A DNA stretch of 64,000 nt, taken from a virus. The stretch is from the IMG/VR virus record IMGVR_UViG_3300048672_001051, positions 165,657-229,656 of that record; one strand, 5' to 3'. This document shows positions 33,720-42,843 of the stretch, piece by piece (positions within the stretch are counted from its first letter, which is position 1; each line of letters starts with the position of its first letter). The position numbers and the translations under genes were made by a program. The notes beneath the pieces were generated by a model. That model made no database searches. It saw nothing but the letters and a program-made list of their open reading frames with translations, and was not told the origin of the DNA.

Positions 33720-34390
33720 TCTCCTGTTTAGGTTGCATTAGACTGAGTATTACTCTATAATGAATTTATCAGTAGGGCATACACACCTGTATGTATACCA
33801 AACTTATTGATAGAAACCCTTCTTGATTAGGGTAGTCTAAATAAAAGGTCAAGCTAGGTGAGGAACGTGCTCACCACCTAATAGTGCTGGCAATGTCGAG
33901 ACTGACAACCAGCGACGTGATTCACTCTATGAGTGTCATGGGCTTATCAACCACTTGCTGAAGAATATCCATACCAACCGTATTCAGCATCTTATAAGAG
34001 ATATAAGAACTACCTATTGTAGAGGTACAATAGGTTTTAGTGTCAATCAGGCTAATTAAGTGATTGAGGATATACTGTACTAAGGACAAGTCAGTTCCCA
34101 TAAGGGAGAGTTAAAACTCTATAATAAAGTAATTAACCACTACTTATATAAGCATTGTTGGGCTTACCGTGCTTGTAATATATCGTTATGGTAAGATATA
34201 TAACAAGGTAGTTATTATAACATCTATTAATATAATAACTATATAGACTATCTGTATTAACATAACTATTGATTAGTTTGTTAAGCTACAGGTATCTATC
34301 ACGGATATAGAGTCTTTAGTCACGTCTGGACTTTATGTTGGCATACATATAGAGACCATTTAGATCTCTATAAGTCTAACAACTAGCTGT
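33720..34390. ncRNA. hairpin-rich non-coding region, candidate large structured RNA
   Basis: A 678-bp gap with no SD-preceded ORF. At least nine stems occur in series: 33778-33793, 33816-33833, 33857-33875, 33886-33913, 33923-33935, 34013-34034 (9 bp), 34163-34195, 34210-34240 (10 bp) and 34348-34372. The density is far above the flanking genes. Strand and ends are unknown. A large phage ncRNA is the idea I favour; a set of regulatory stem-loops is the alternative. Confidence 0.45.
34348..34372 (-). promoter_or_regulatory. covarying hairpin element, copy 2
   Basis: TATAGAGA-CCATTTAGA-TCTCTATA, paired with the element at 30472-30496; base changes are compensatory, which indicates selection on RNA pairing. 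Confidence 0.5.
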
Positions 34391-34391
34391 A

Positions 34392-34805
34392 TTAAATTAC
34401 AGACAATGCGTCTTGAATAATAGCTAAGACTTTTTTAACTGCAGTCTGACCATTATTCAATATTTCAATCCAACCGTCACCTAGGTCAACAATAGCTGGA
34501 ACCATATCGAATGAAATATTATAGCGAATGGTTGTAGCTACCAATACTTTTGGCGTATCTTCGTTTGGAGTGTAGCGTTCGCTAATAACGAATCCCGTGC
34601 GCTCAGAGTCTTTGAAGAGCACGAGGGTACGATTGTTCACCTCGCCTGTGTTAAGGCCGTAGAGGCCCGCTGGAAGCTCTTTAATGGCATCATCTGCAAG
34701 CATTGCATCGTAGTAGCCACCACGGCGATTCCAATCAGGATTGAAGGTCAGTTGTGGCAATGTTTTTGCCCAAGCTTTGAAGTCTTCGTAACGTTGATTT
34801 TGCAT
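34392..34805 (-). CDS. unknown protein
   Basis: 137 aa from MQNQRYEDFKAW, with AAGG 8 nt upstream. Contains GGYYDAML and PAGLYGLNTGE turns, beta-rich. The PAGLYGLN turn recalls the 129-aa gene at 28649 (LPFGLYTFN), so the two may be distant paralogues. Confidence 0.5.
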   Translation of the reverse strand: MQNQRYEDFKAWAKTLPQLTFNPDWNRRGGYYDAMLADDAIKELPAGLYGLNTGEVNNRTLVLFKDSERTGFVISERYTPNEDTPKVLVATTIRYNISFDMVPAIVDLGDGWIEILNNGQTAVKKVLAIIQDALSVI

Positions 34806-34834
34806 GATCAATACCTTTCAGAAAGAGGTTGATG

Positions 34835-35392
34835 TTAAACTTTGAATTCACGAAACGTAATGCTAAGACGATCTTTAACATTAAGTTTGTAACCTATACT
34901 GTGCATGTATACACTTTGACAGCCGCCTGCCATTATGAATACATCACCATGTTTCAATTCTACACTGTCAGTTATAGGTGGTGGATAAATACCGCCTTTA
35001 ACAATCTCGTGGAAGTTGAATATACAACTTTCGCCTAACGATACAGATACAACTGCACTGCCTTTAACGAGAGTCGATTCTGAGTCTGAATGTGCGTTGA
35101 TACCGCTACGCTTACCAGCAGGATACCAATTCAATAAAGCACTATTGAAATTAGTACCAAGCATGGCATTTATTCGCTTCATAAGTAATTCAAGTGGCGG
35201 ATAAACAGACCAAGGGTAAGCTTTAGTTACTTGGCCAGAATACGGATAATCTACGCCAAGACTGCAGATACGACGTTCAGAGTTTTTAAAAGGAACCCAA
35301 GGGATCTTTTTAATAATCTGTTCGAGATGTCTGTCAGAATTTTGTATCACTACATCTGTTAAAAATCTTGAATCAGGAGATTTTTTTAACAT
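34835..35392 (-). CDS. AlkB-like 2-oxoglutarate/Fe(II) dioxygenase
   Basis: 185 aa from the second ATG, with GAGG 7 nt upstream; an ATG two codons earlier overlaps the preceding stop as ATGA. Iron ligands H101 and D103 (in HSDSE) and H164; R175 and R181 in RLSITFR for 2-oxoglutarate. NWYPAGKRSGINAHSD and VSLGESCIF match AlkB. The family oxidises alkyl groups on DNA or RNA bases. In phages it could repair or edit bases; inference. Confidence 0.82.
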   Translation of the reverse strand: MLKKSPDSRFLTDVVIQNSDRHLEQIIKKIPWVPFKNSERRICSLGVDYPYSGQVTKAYPWSVYPPLELLMKRINAMLGTNFNSALLNWYPAGKRSGINAHSDSESTLVKGSAVVSVSLGESCIFNFHEIVKGGIYPPPITDSVELKHGDVFIMAGGCQSVYMHSIGYKLNVKDRLSITFREFKV

Positions 35393-35394
35393 GG

Positions 35395-35601
35395 TCATAC
35401 CTCGCGGATTTTCATTAGAAGAGTATTGCCAAGACTCCGACGAGTCATTTGCTTACCTTGGTAGTACACATAATAACTTGTACATGCAGGATAAGCTTCT
35501 AGCAAATTGATTAAATTAGTTAGGCTTCCACCATCACTTAATTTAATCAAACTTGTTTTTGATCCGAGTTGATAGTCAACACGGTAGTGGTCTTTAGTCA
35601 T
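35395..35601 (-). CDS. unknown small protein
   Basis: 68 aa, alpha/beta, with Tyr-rich YYVYYQGKQ. It immediately precedes the AlkB-like gene with stop/start overlap, so the two are probably co-translated. Confidence 0.5.
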   Translation of the reverse strand: MTKDHYRVDYQLGSKTSLIKLSDGGSLTNLINLLEAYPACTSYYVYYQGKQMTRRSLGNTLLMKIREV

Positions 35602-35612
35602 GAGGTTTATAC

Positions 35613-35900
35613 CTAATATGCTAAGAAGTTTTGTTGCCGGAAATTTGAGGAGTCTTGAAGTACTTCTAGAGAACTTCTAAGCCCATTGATAAGATGATAT
35701 GAAATACGCCACAGTTCCATTTGCTGTCTGTCTACAGGGCAAGACATCATTTCCAGTGTATTTAAAGCTACTGGAAATGCCTTAACTGTATTCGATTGTG
35801 CAATATATGTATTGCTAATACTACAAAATCGAATTTCAATGGCGCCTACCTTTAAGTAAGCGCCACTGTATTTATCAAGCGTAGCTACTTTTTGAGCCAT
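35613..35900 (-). CDS. unknown small protein
   Basis: 95 aa from MAQKVATLDK; AGG about 10 nt upstream. Three Cys/Met-rich segments, no family. The longer ORF starts with a TTG. Confidence 0.45.
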   Translation of the reverse strand: MAQKVATLDKYSGAYLKVGAIEIRFCSISNTYIAQSNTVKAFPVALNTLEMMSCPVDRQQMELWRISYHLINGLRSSLEVLQDSSNFRQQNFLAY

Positions 35901-35975
35901 TAGGATTCTGCCTGAGACCAAGGCCAATAGAATAAGGCAATTATCACTAGGATAATTGCCTCACGATGCAAGAGG

Positions 35976-36992
35976 TTAAGTAGCCATTCGAGGATCATGG
36001 TTAAATTCTCCTGCACGAATTTCACGATTGGCCTTCCAAGCTAGCCACGGAGATTTGATGACTTGCCATAGACCAAGGCCTGTACCGACTCCTAGGATGC
36101 TGATAGCACTTGCTGCTGCAATCAAGATTGTTTTAATGCCAGCCCATACAGCATCAAGCCAAGCTAATGCTGTATCGCGCCAGCGACTGAACATACGCTT
36201 TACTTTACCTTCAGCGACAACTTCACCATCTTCGTTGTAGAAATAGACAAGGCCTGTCTTTTCGTCAACGCTTACGCTAGTGTCGTCAGTTAGATTTAGG
36301 TGATGTTCGCCTGCAGGTGGCTCATTGGCTGCGTCTGGATCGACATAATCATCTTCAGGTGGTACTACTGCGTCTTTGATTGTATCAGCAACATCAGCAG
36401 CTTTATCCGCCAGAGTTTCAGCAGAGTCTTGTACGATGCCAGCAGCGGCATCAATCGAGTCGATAGCAGCAGTTTCCAACTTATAAGTGTTAGTTGGTTC
36501 AACTGCTTTTTTCGCAGCTGGAGGCTTTTTAACTGCTTTAGCAGCCTTAGCTTCTGCAACCAACTTTTCAGATTCTTCCAGTGACACAGGTCCGGCGGGT
36601 GTCGTAGGTAGTACTTCTTTGTAATCAAACTCGCTAGTAATAAACTTAGCGACTTCGATAATACTTAGAGGTGTCTCTGAATTGATATTTTCTTTGAGTA
36701 GCTTTTCACGAGCTTTGTCAAAGAATGGTTTCAGCATAGCCTGCTTAGATTTTAACGCGACAATTCGCCCAATATGGCCGTTGACCAGATTGATATACAG
36801 CTTGGGCATATTTTGTTGGTCACACTCAATCAAATGAGCAGCAGCCAGTTTGATAGTGAGCTCAACAACGGCTTGGGTACGTTCTTGATTGCTATTCGCA
36901 GCTGCCGGCGTAAGCGTTTGCAGGACTTTGATGTTTTTGTTGATCTCATCAACAACAACCAGAACATTGTTTGAATCGGTTTTGTTAGTCAT
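35976..36992 (-). CDS. membrane-tethered coiled-coil protein
   Basis: 338 aa, SD GGAG. A helical N-terminal domain (1-130), an Ala/Lys/Glu-rich low-complexity linker with repeated A-D-x-A-D (185-215), a small beta hairpin (EKTGLVYFYNEDGEV), and one strong transmembrane helix near 280-305 (GIKTILIAAASAISILGVG) with a basic tail. A scaffold or membrane-tether role is possible. Confidence 0.5.
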   Translation of the reverse strand: MTNKTDSNNVLVVVDEINKNIKVLQTLTPAAANSNQERTQAVVELTIKLAAAHLIECDQQNMPKLYINLVNGHIGRIVALKSKQAMLKPFFDKAREKLLKENINSETPLSIIEVAKFITSEFDYKEVLPTTPAGPVSLEESEKLVAEAKAAKAVKKPPAAKKAVEPTNTYKLETAAIDSIDAAAGIVQDSAETLADKAADVADTIKDAVVPPEDDYVDPDAANEPPAGEHHLNLTDDTSVSVDEKTGLVYFYNEDGEVVAEGKVKRMFSRWRDTALAWLDAVWAGIKTILIAAASAISILGVGTGLGLWQVIKSPWLAWKANREIRAGEFNHDPRMAT

Positions 36993-37040
36993 AACGTATT
37001 ACTCCAAGAATATCGGAATGGATTGGTAAAACAGCCAGTG

Positions 37041-37430
37041 TTAGTACTGGCCAAATTCGGTAAGGATTGCTTCAAGTTCAAATACACCTTCAACTCGTTT
37101 GGTGTATTGACCTTTAACATGATTTACTTGCACATGTTTTTTGCTAAGAACTGCTACAACTACAATGTTCAAATACTCATCACGAGTGTGATGTTGTAAT
37201 GAAATTGTATAACCGCATACCTTACGTACGCCTGTCATGCCATCAGCACGATTGCGATCGTTACAGTTGTTCCACAGATACTCTGCGAGCTTGATCTTCA
37301 GATGATTTTGAAGAATGCTTCGAGCACTTTTGGTCTTGTTTTCAGCAACATCATGACCGAAGTTTTCATTCATGAATGTTTGAATAAGACCAGTGCAATT
37401 GCGAGTCTTACGGTTGATAGTTTTTTGCAT
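37041..37430 (-). CDS. basic protein, unknown function
   Basis: 129 aa, SD GAGG. Arg/Lys/His-rich, with N-terminal KTINRKTRNCTG. It is transcribed from promoter-like motif copy 3. A nucleic-acid binder is plausible by charge only. Confidence 0.5.
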   Translation of the reverse strand: MQKTINRKTRNCTGLIQTFMNENFGHDVAENKTKSARSILQNHLKIKLAEYLWNNCNDRNRADGMTGVRKVCGYTISLQHHTRDEYLNIVVVAVLSKKHVQVNHVKGQYTKRVEGVFELEAILTEFGQY

Positions 37431-37483
37431 GATTGTTTCCTCAATGGTTGTACAACAATGTTAGTATTTCGATCTTCATTACC

Positions 37484-37499
37484 GACCATTTTGCTTTTA
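37484..37499 (-). promoter_or_regulatory. repeated promoter-like motif, copy 3
   Basis: Core 54 bp upstream of the 129-aa basic protein. It overlaps the stop of the upstream membrane-protein gene. Confidence 0.6.
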
Positions 37500-37970
37500 A
37501 AACCAGACGTAGTGTGCCCACCAACGGACGAGTGCCGTATTGTGGAAAAACACAATCAGTAATAAAAAGAAAAAGGTTGTCAAAGCACAAATAGAACCAA
37601 TCAATTCCATGATTTCAGAGTCTGTTTTTTCAGAGATATAGCAATAGATTGCCAAACCTGAAAATGGCATCGCAGTAGCTAGCGCGCCATAAAACAAATC
37701 TTTTAGATCTAGGTCAAGATTGATCCATGTTTTTAAAGCATCAAGGAAATGGCTGTTCAATGGTAAACATACATTGAAACCAAACCATACCTTGTTATTC
37801 ATTAAGAATGAGAATACATGTAACAAGGCAATGATAGAGGCTAGCTCACCAATGCCTCCGTTAAGTCTATGTCTAAACTTGGCTATTAGAAAACAACCAA
37901 GTAAGCCTGTACCAATAGCACCTAATAGGTACAGGCTCAACAGATATACTACTCCGAGGATGAAGAACAT
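37497..37970 (-). CDS. polytopic membrane protein
   Basis: 157 aa, SD AAGGAG. About four hydrophobic helices (3-28, 44-58, 93-110, 125-142). No transporter motif seen. Confidence 0.55.
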   Translation of the reverse strand: MFFILGVVYLLSLYLLGAIGTGLLGCFLIAKFRHRLNGGIGELASIIALLHVFSFLMNNKVWFGFNVCLPLNSHFLDALKTWINLDLDLKDLFYGALATAMPFSGLAIYCYISEKTDSEIMELIGSICALTTFFFLLLIVFFHNTALVRWWAHYVWF

Positions 37971-38476
37971 GTGGCAGGCTCCTTCGGAATATCCATTGTG
38001 AACTTGACATACGCTGAGGCTTGCTTGAATTCAACTTTCTTGGTGTGAATATAAGCACCATCAAGCCGATTCATTGTTGTCTTAGCATCAACGTTCTTTT
38101 CTGGATCATTGAAGTCTTTAACAAACGTCAGAATAATACGAATCATTTTCAAAGCTAACTTAATTTTTTGAGTATTAAGCTGACGTTGAAATGAATATAC
38201 CTGACGCATCATACTTTTCGGAGTCGAGGTGGAATAAATTTCCAACTCATACTTCAATACAAGTTCTGATTCTTGCATAACAGATACAATTACACTGTTG
38301 TTATCAGTGAATACTACTTTAGCCGTGTACGCTGAAGGCCAGCAGTTAAAACTACGTTGGGCTACATTGTATGAGCAGCCGATGAATATAGTGCTTGCCA
38401 ACATGTCTAACACATCTTTTTGTGTAGGACGTGTTACAGTTGGAACAACTTCAGGAACAGTTTGATTGATAGTCAT
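37949..38476 (-). CDS. unknown soluble protein
   Basis: 175 aa from MTINQTVPEV, with AAGG 8 nt upstream. Ser-rich acidic end (CSSSSE); beta-rich middle. It overlaps the start of the membrane protein. Confidence 0.5.
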   Translation of the reverse strand: MTINQTVPEVVPTVTRPTQKDVLDMLASTIFIGCSYNVAQRSFNCWPSAYTAKVVFTDNNSVIVSVMQESELVLKYELEIYSTSTPKSMMRQVYSFQRQLNTQKIKLALKMIRIILTFVKDFNDPEKNVDAKTTMNRLDGAYIHTKKVEFKQASAYVKFTMDIPKEPATCSSSSE

Positions 38477-38582
38477 GACGAGCACCTTGTAATAAAGAGA
38501 TGACTGGAGGATGGGTTTTGTGTTACAGGTTTAGATAAACCACATGATGAATCTCTTTTAAGAAATCCATCAAGTTGTGTAT

Positions 38583-38909
38583 CTACAGCTTTACACCGAG
38601 GTTTTCAAAGACATTTTCGAGCAAATCAAGAATCTGATTGCGACCCCAACTAGTACGCGCCTCAAGAGCTGTCTTGAGCTCATCGTACACTGTCTGCATC
38701 ATTTTGTTGTCTGCGGCTTGACTGCCGTAGACTACTTGGATGTTAAGGGTCTCGCAGGCTTCTAGGAGCTCTTCATAGCCGTGTGGGATTTCGTCTGGTA
38801 CGATTACAGCGAAGTCTCCTGAAAAGGCCTTCACGGCAGCCATAGGTCCAAGAGGGTTCAATGTCCCGACGATTTGACGGAGTTGAGACAACTTAATTGT
38901 TTTTGACAT
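38583..38909 (-). CDS. unknown small protein
   Basis: 108 aa, alpha/beta: a Rossmann-like half (FAVIVPDEIPHGYEELLEACETLNIQ) and a helical C-terminus. Overlaps the stop of the upstream gene. Not assigned. Confidence 0.5.
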   Translation of the reverse strand: MSKTIKLSQLRQIVGTLNPLGPMAAVKAFSGDFAVIVPDEIPHGYEELLEACETLNIQVVYGSQAADNKMMQTVYDELKTALEARTSWGRNQILDLLENVFENLGVKL

Positions 38910-39240
38910 AACCGGCAGCCTTGATAATGTGCAAGTGTTGTAGCAGTCTATTCATGATAGCTACAAAACTTTGCTTTTTGGTTGAGGGGAGAATTTCAAT
39001 AGCATGCTTAACATGTGGAGACTCTAGTACACGTACCATTTTATTGATGTGTGTACCAGAATGTTTTCCAAATTTAATGTTAAGTTGCCGCCGATTGTGA
39101 CAATCGGATACTTCATTGAAGAGACTATGCAGAACATTTTCAAAATCTTCTACATTTGATGGTGTTGGACTGTCTAGGCACTCGAACCATCTTGCTGTTC
39201 GATGAGCGTACTGGAGATTTTTGTACTCAGGTTTGACCAT
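38893..39240 (-). CDS. unknown basic helical protein
   Basis: 115 aa, SD GGAG. Rich in His and Arg; four helices by pattern. Confidence 0.5.
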   Translation of the reverse strand: MVKPEYKNLQYAHRTARWFECLDSPTPSNVEDFENVLHSLFNEVSDCHNRRQLNIKFGKHSGTHINKMVRVLESPHVKHAIEILPSTKKQSFVAIMNRLLQHLHIIKAAGYVKNN

Positions 39241-39550
39241 TGACTTTTACTCCGCCTAGAATACTGACCACAATAATGTTGACATGTAAGTCATCACCTT
39301 TGCGGTAAGTATTTACACGCCCTTTAATGGCCACTGTTAAACTTTTGTCCATAGTAGGACAGGCTCGTCGAAGATATTCCACAATGTTTCGAGGCAACGT
39401 TAATGGAATAGCATCTGTAACAATGCTAGTGCTGTGTTCATTAGAAGGCCTTTCACAATATAGTGTTGCCATCATTGAACCGTGAGCACCAATACCTACA
39501 AAGATTTTACCTGTGTTACCAGATAAGAAAACCGTATTTTCATTGGACAT
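39227..39550 (-). CDS. unknown beta-rich protein
   Basis: 107 aa, SD GAGG. Opens with FLSGNTGKIFVGIGAHGS and ends with a long beta segment (LHVNIIVVSILGG). First gene after promoter-like motif copy 4. Confidence 0.5.
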   Translation of the reverse strand: MSNENTVFLSGNTGKIFVGIGAHGSMMATLYCERPSNEHSTSIVTDAIPLTLPRNIVEYLRRACPTMDKSLTVAIKGRVNTYRKGDDLHVNIIVVSILGGVKVNGQT

Positions 39551-39616
39551 GATATACCTCGTTCAAAAAGGATTTTTGGTAAAGCTTATCCGGAGTTGAA
39601 CAAGCTTCTCTTTGAA

Positions 39617-39633
39617 GACCATTTTGCTTTTGA
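39617..39633 (-). promoter_or_regulatory. repeated promoter-like motif, copy 4
   Basis: Core 67 bp upstream of the 107-aa gene; followed on the plus strand by the GATCTT unit seen also at copy 8. Confidence 0.6.
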
Positions 39634-39668
39634 TCTTCGTGTTATGTATCCTAATTGAATACATAACA

Positions 39669-39827
39669 TCAAGATTTAAGCTTACTTGCCTTCTTGTAGA
39701 GTTCTGTAAGAACTCTCACACGAACTAATTTTTCATTGTCAGTTTTTAAATCTAAAGACAACAAGTTGTCTATAGAGTTTCTATATGTTTGTAGTTGTTT
39801 AGCTTTCTTTTTTGATACGCTGTACAT
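39669..39827 (-). CDS. 52-aa basic helical protein
   Basis: From MYSVSKKKAKQ, with AAGG 8 nt upstream. Basic start and end; helical. The longer frame runs through another small gene. Confidence 0.5.
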   Translation of the reverse strand: MYSVSKKKAKQLQTYRNSIDNLLSLDLKTDNEKLVRVRVLTELYKKASKLKS

Positions 39828-39837
39828 AAGTATTACC

Positions 39838-39966
39838 TTAATAATTAAATAGTTTAAGTTGTTTTTTAACTGACTGACGACATGTCTTAGCTTTACGCTT
39901 CTGATCAACATGGGTCTGTGCTTTGCAGCCTGCGGCATGCATATGTTTTTTCACAAGATTGTTCAT
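39838..39966 (-). CDS. 42-aa very basic protein
   Basis: MNNLVKKHMHAAG onward, rich in Lys, Arg, His and Cys; ends FNY. SD AAAGGAA. Possible nucleic-acid-binding peptide. Confidence 0.5.
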   Translation of the reverse strand: MNNLVKKHMHAAGCKAQTHVDQKRKAKTCRQSVKKQLKLFNY

Positions 39967-40035
39967 AACAATTTCCTTTAAAGTGAAGTGGATTGAAGTA
40001 GACATAATACTTCAATCCACTATTCAGAGCAAGTT

Positions 40036-40176
40036 CTAAAAATGGTAAAACCATCCTGTCTTAATACCTAATGTATCGTAAGGTGGAATATAACCTTTAA
40101 ACATAGACGGGATGTAGTATGTTGGTTTCCGTTGACGTTTTAACGGAAACCATTCAATGTCTTTTTCAAGAGTCAT
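40036..40176 (-). CDS. 46-aa protein
   Basis: Start overlaps the stop of the SLOG-like gene (TAAATG) with AAGG upstream. Aromatic-rich (WFPLKRQ, YYIPSMFKGY, GWFYHF). An 11-bp inverted repeat (40123-40133 with 40142-40152) lies inside its coding sequence. Confidence 0.5.
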   Translation of the reverse strand: MTLEKDIEWFPLKRQRKPTYYIPSMFKGYIPPYDTLGIKTGWFYHF

Positions 40177-40868
40177 TTAGTAGAACCTTCGGCATTCAAA
40201 AAGTTTTTAAACTTTTTATGCCAGTCTTCTGTTGATAGATTGAACACTGGAATATCAAAGTGTTCTGCCAGACAAATTTGCAATGAGCAGTTACGTGTTA
40301 ACTCACTGCAATCAGCAGCTACTGTTTCACCATAATATGTTGCACATAAAACTGCATCAATAGGTGAACACAGGTCAGTGCCTAAGATTTCGAATACACT
40401 ACGAATTGCATATTGTTGTGCATTAAAACCTAAGTCACGACCTTTAGCTAACATTGAAGCCCAACCCTTATGGTGTCTTTGGGCAAGTTTACGAGCTTCA
40501 TTCCACAGCTCAGTTTTGTACATCATGTGATATACAGCTGTGCTAGTGTCAAGAGTCCACCCATAATTATCATAAGGTAGGTATATGTTCAAAGCTGTTT
40601 TAGAAAGTTTACCTTCTGCAATAGCTTTTACAAATCCTGCTTGAAATGCTTCTTCTGCCCCTCTAGAATTTCCTGTGTTCAGAGTGACAGTCATGTTCAA
40701 CTCTGGTCGAGAATGTTCAAGAGTGGCTAACCAATAAGACAGTTTTCCAATATTAGTTATTACTTCAGGTTCTAATGTTTTAAGATTATCCGTACCCAAT
40801 CCTGCTAAAGTCAATTTCTTCATACAGTTTATCTTAACCTCTGCTGTTGTGAAAGGAATGAGTTTCAT
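40173..40868 (-). CDS. second SLOG/DprA-like protein
   Basis: 231 aa. It shows the same plan as the gene at 31131: a long first beta strand (NMTVTLNTGNSRGAEEAFQAG, about 60-80), a later block naming C-S-P-I-D-A-V-L-C-A, and an end H-F-D-I-P-V-F-N-L like the other copy's HDIPIFNL. The two are paralogues by order and end motif, though the first glycine loop is diverged. A nucleotide-sensing role is likely. Confidence 0.6.
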   Translation of the reverse strand: MKLIPFTTAEVKINCMKKLTLAGLGTDNLKTLEPEVITNIGKLSYWLATLEHSRPELNMTVTLNTGNSRGAEEAFQAGFVKAIAEGKLSKTALNIYLPYDNYGWTLDTSTAVYHMMYKTELWNEARKLAQRHHKGWASMLAKGRDLGFNAQQYAIRSVFEILGTDLCSPIDAVLCATYYGETVAADCSELTRNCSLQICLAEHFDIPVFNLSTEDWHKKFKNFLNAEGSTK

Positions 40869-40945
40869 GGCTGCCTACTGTTAGCAATTTAACGCGTAGA
40901 CAGCCATTACTTTTGAAACGTCTTTACTACCTTCGCGGAGCGGTT

Positions 40946-41332
40946 TTATCCAATGCGGAGTTGAGCTGCTAAGCGAGTTACAACTTCAGCATGTTCTTTT
41001 TTATTTTTATAGGCCGACCATACATTGTAAGGTCGTTGGCATTGTACACCACGCACATCGTTACCAGCATTATAGTAGTAAGCTGCTGAATCATTGTATA
41101 CAGTGATTTCATACTCTTCTAATACGAGAGATGTTTCACTGTCTCCTTCGCTGGCCAAGCGCTGATATACATCTGGCGCTACAGCAATTGTGATATCATC
41201 TGCTTCGACAATACCACCAAGTTGTTGTAACGCTAATGCTGAATAACCTGTGACTACATAGTCTTGGTCATCCATACCTTCGCCGATATTGAAAGCTAAA
41301 AGCTTTTGACGGATTTCACTAGGGTTCAACAT
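40946..41332 (-). CDS. unknown protein
   Basis: 128 aa, SD AAGGA. Acidic, beta-rich; ends with a helix. Not recognised. Confidence 0.5.
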   Translation of the reverse strand: MLNPSEIRQKLLAFNIGEGMDDQDYVVTGYSALALQQLGGIVEADDITIAVAPDVYQRLASEGDSETSLVLEEYEITVYNDSAAYYYNAGNDVRGVQCQRPYNVWSAYKNKKEHAEVVTRLAAQLRIG

Positions 41333-41334
41333 GG

Positions 41335-41982
41335 TTAATTTCCTTTGACATAAGTGAATAAATCGCAGTCTAATAATAGACCAGCCTCAGTTTGACCTTT
41401 AAATCCAAAAGGATTCTCAGATCCGATTCCAATCACACTTACTTTAACGTTACCAGTGGCACGATCAACATAGATGTCACCTAATACAGGTTTCATCTCC
41501 GCGATTTGTTTAGCATATTGTTTTGAGCTAGCAGCCCAAGGCAATAACATATCAATATTATCTACACCCACACACTTGTGGTATTCTCGGTACTGATCAG
41601 TCACTGTATAAATAATACCACCAACAGTTGGTTGTACTTCCGTTGCTGTGTGATCAGCAACGTATGCAACATTCACCATAGCACCAATATTCACTAGGTG
41701 AGTTACATTATGCAGGTCTATTACAAGAGCCTTTGCAGCCGGTGTTCTACCAACAGCAATGAAGCCTTTCTTGCTAGCAAATGCTTGATGCTGATCTGTA
41801 ACCTGCCGAGCAAATAATGTACTAGGCATGCCTGTCTTTTCATTGCACTTTTTGCTATACCCAGTAAACATAACATTGTGCTTACCCACCAGTTTAGCTT
41901 TACAGAGAACAACAATACCATCGCGCGTATGCGCAATAGAGTTTGTTGTTCTATTCAGAGCTTCTTTAAATTCAAGAATCAT
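41335..41982 (-). CDS. unknown protein
   Basis: 215 aa, SD GGAG. Beta-rich, with VVLCKAKLVGKHNVMFTGY and a C-terminal VSVIGIGSENPFG. Directly upstream of the 128-aa gene and probably co-transcribed. Confidence 0.5.
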   Translation of the reverse strand: MILEFKEALNRTTNSIAHTRDGIVVLCKAKLVGKHNVMFTGYSKKCNEKTGMPSTLFARQVTDQHQAFASKKGFIAVGRTPAAKALVIDLHNVTHLVNIGAMVNVAYVADHTATEVQPTVGGIIYTVTDQYREYHKCVGVDNIDMLLPWAASSKQYAKQIAEMKPVLGDIYVDRATGNVKVSVIGIGSENPFGFKGQTEAGLLLDCDLFTYVKGN

Positions 41983-42051
41983 GATTGTAACTCCAGTACT
42001 AAAGGAATGGTGGACTGTTTAGATGGGCACAGTCCTGAAGCCTTTATACGC

Positions 42052-42801
42052 TTAGATAAACTTTTTAAGCTTACGCTGAGCTTTTTCAAACAGTGTTTCT
42101 GGTGGCAATTTTGAAACGTGTTGCCACCAGTTTGCAGGTTGATGTTCAGGCTTCAATACATTGTGGCTATATAACAGATTGTTATTCCGTTGATTCGGCT
42201 TAACAACCCGACTGATGCATTCGCTGGCTACATAATATGCAGTAGTAAATACAATTGCCCGTACAGTATTTTTTTTGAAATCAGGCCACTTTTTAGCATT
42301 GTACACTGCCGCTAATCCGGCGATCATCAACTCTGCCTTCAAGCTGTAAGATACACAAGTAACTCCAGTAAGTAAGATTTCACTTGCTGAGGCACCTTGC
42401 CATTTCATAAGCAATGGGATAAGAACAGCATTGCGGCCAATGTTAAGGCCATGCGCACTTGCGTTATATTGAATCTTATCCAAGAACTTGTTCAGGCTAT
42501 CTTGCTGAACTTTAGTATTGCACGGATTAATTTTGTAGCGAAGTTTGTCTTCACCTAGCACTTCGCAATGGCAGTAAAATACTTCTAACCCTGCCTTGCG
42601 TAGCAGACCATAAGTCCGTACAAGTTGTAACTTGTTTTTGAACACAAATGGCGCAACAGCCTTAAAAACTTTCCCATCAACTGTCAGCGGATCAGTCACA
42701 GGCAACTCAATGTTACCAACAGTCAGATAGCCTTCAGTTGTGTCATACAACTGATCATTAACCAATACGAGTAGGGTTAAAGCGATATTTGTAGCAGTCA
42801 T
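42052..42801 (-). CDS. unknown protein with a hydrophobic segment
   Basis: 249 aa; the second of two ATGs is 6 nt after GGAGG. N-terminal beta domain (to about 90), then a mixed half with a hydrophobic region (about 128-150) and a basic tail KAQRKLKKF. No family recognised. Confidence 0.5.
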   Translation of the reverse strand: MTATNIALTLLVLVNDQLYDTTEGYLTVGNIELPVTDPLTVDGKVFKAVAPFVFKNKLQLVRTYGLLRKAGLEVFYCHCEVLGEDKLRYKINPCNTKVQQDSLNKFLDKIQYNASAHGLNIGRNAVLIPLLMKWQGASASEILLTGVTCVSYSLKAELMIAGLAAVYNAKKWPDFKKNTVRAIVFTTAYYVASECISRVVKPNQRNNNLLYSHNVLKPEHQPANWWQHVSKLPPETLFEKAQRKLKKFI

Positions 42802-42843
42802 CATACACCTCCAAGGTGTTTTGAACAAAGAAACAACGGGGAT

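Noticed and set aside
33720-34390. tRNA genes in the hairpin-rich gap
   Set aside because: No T-loop (GTTCRA) and no cloverleaf with correct arm spacing was found.
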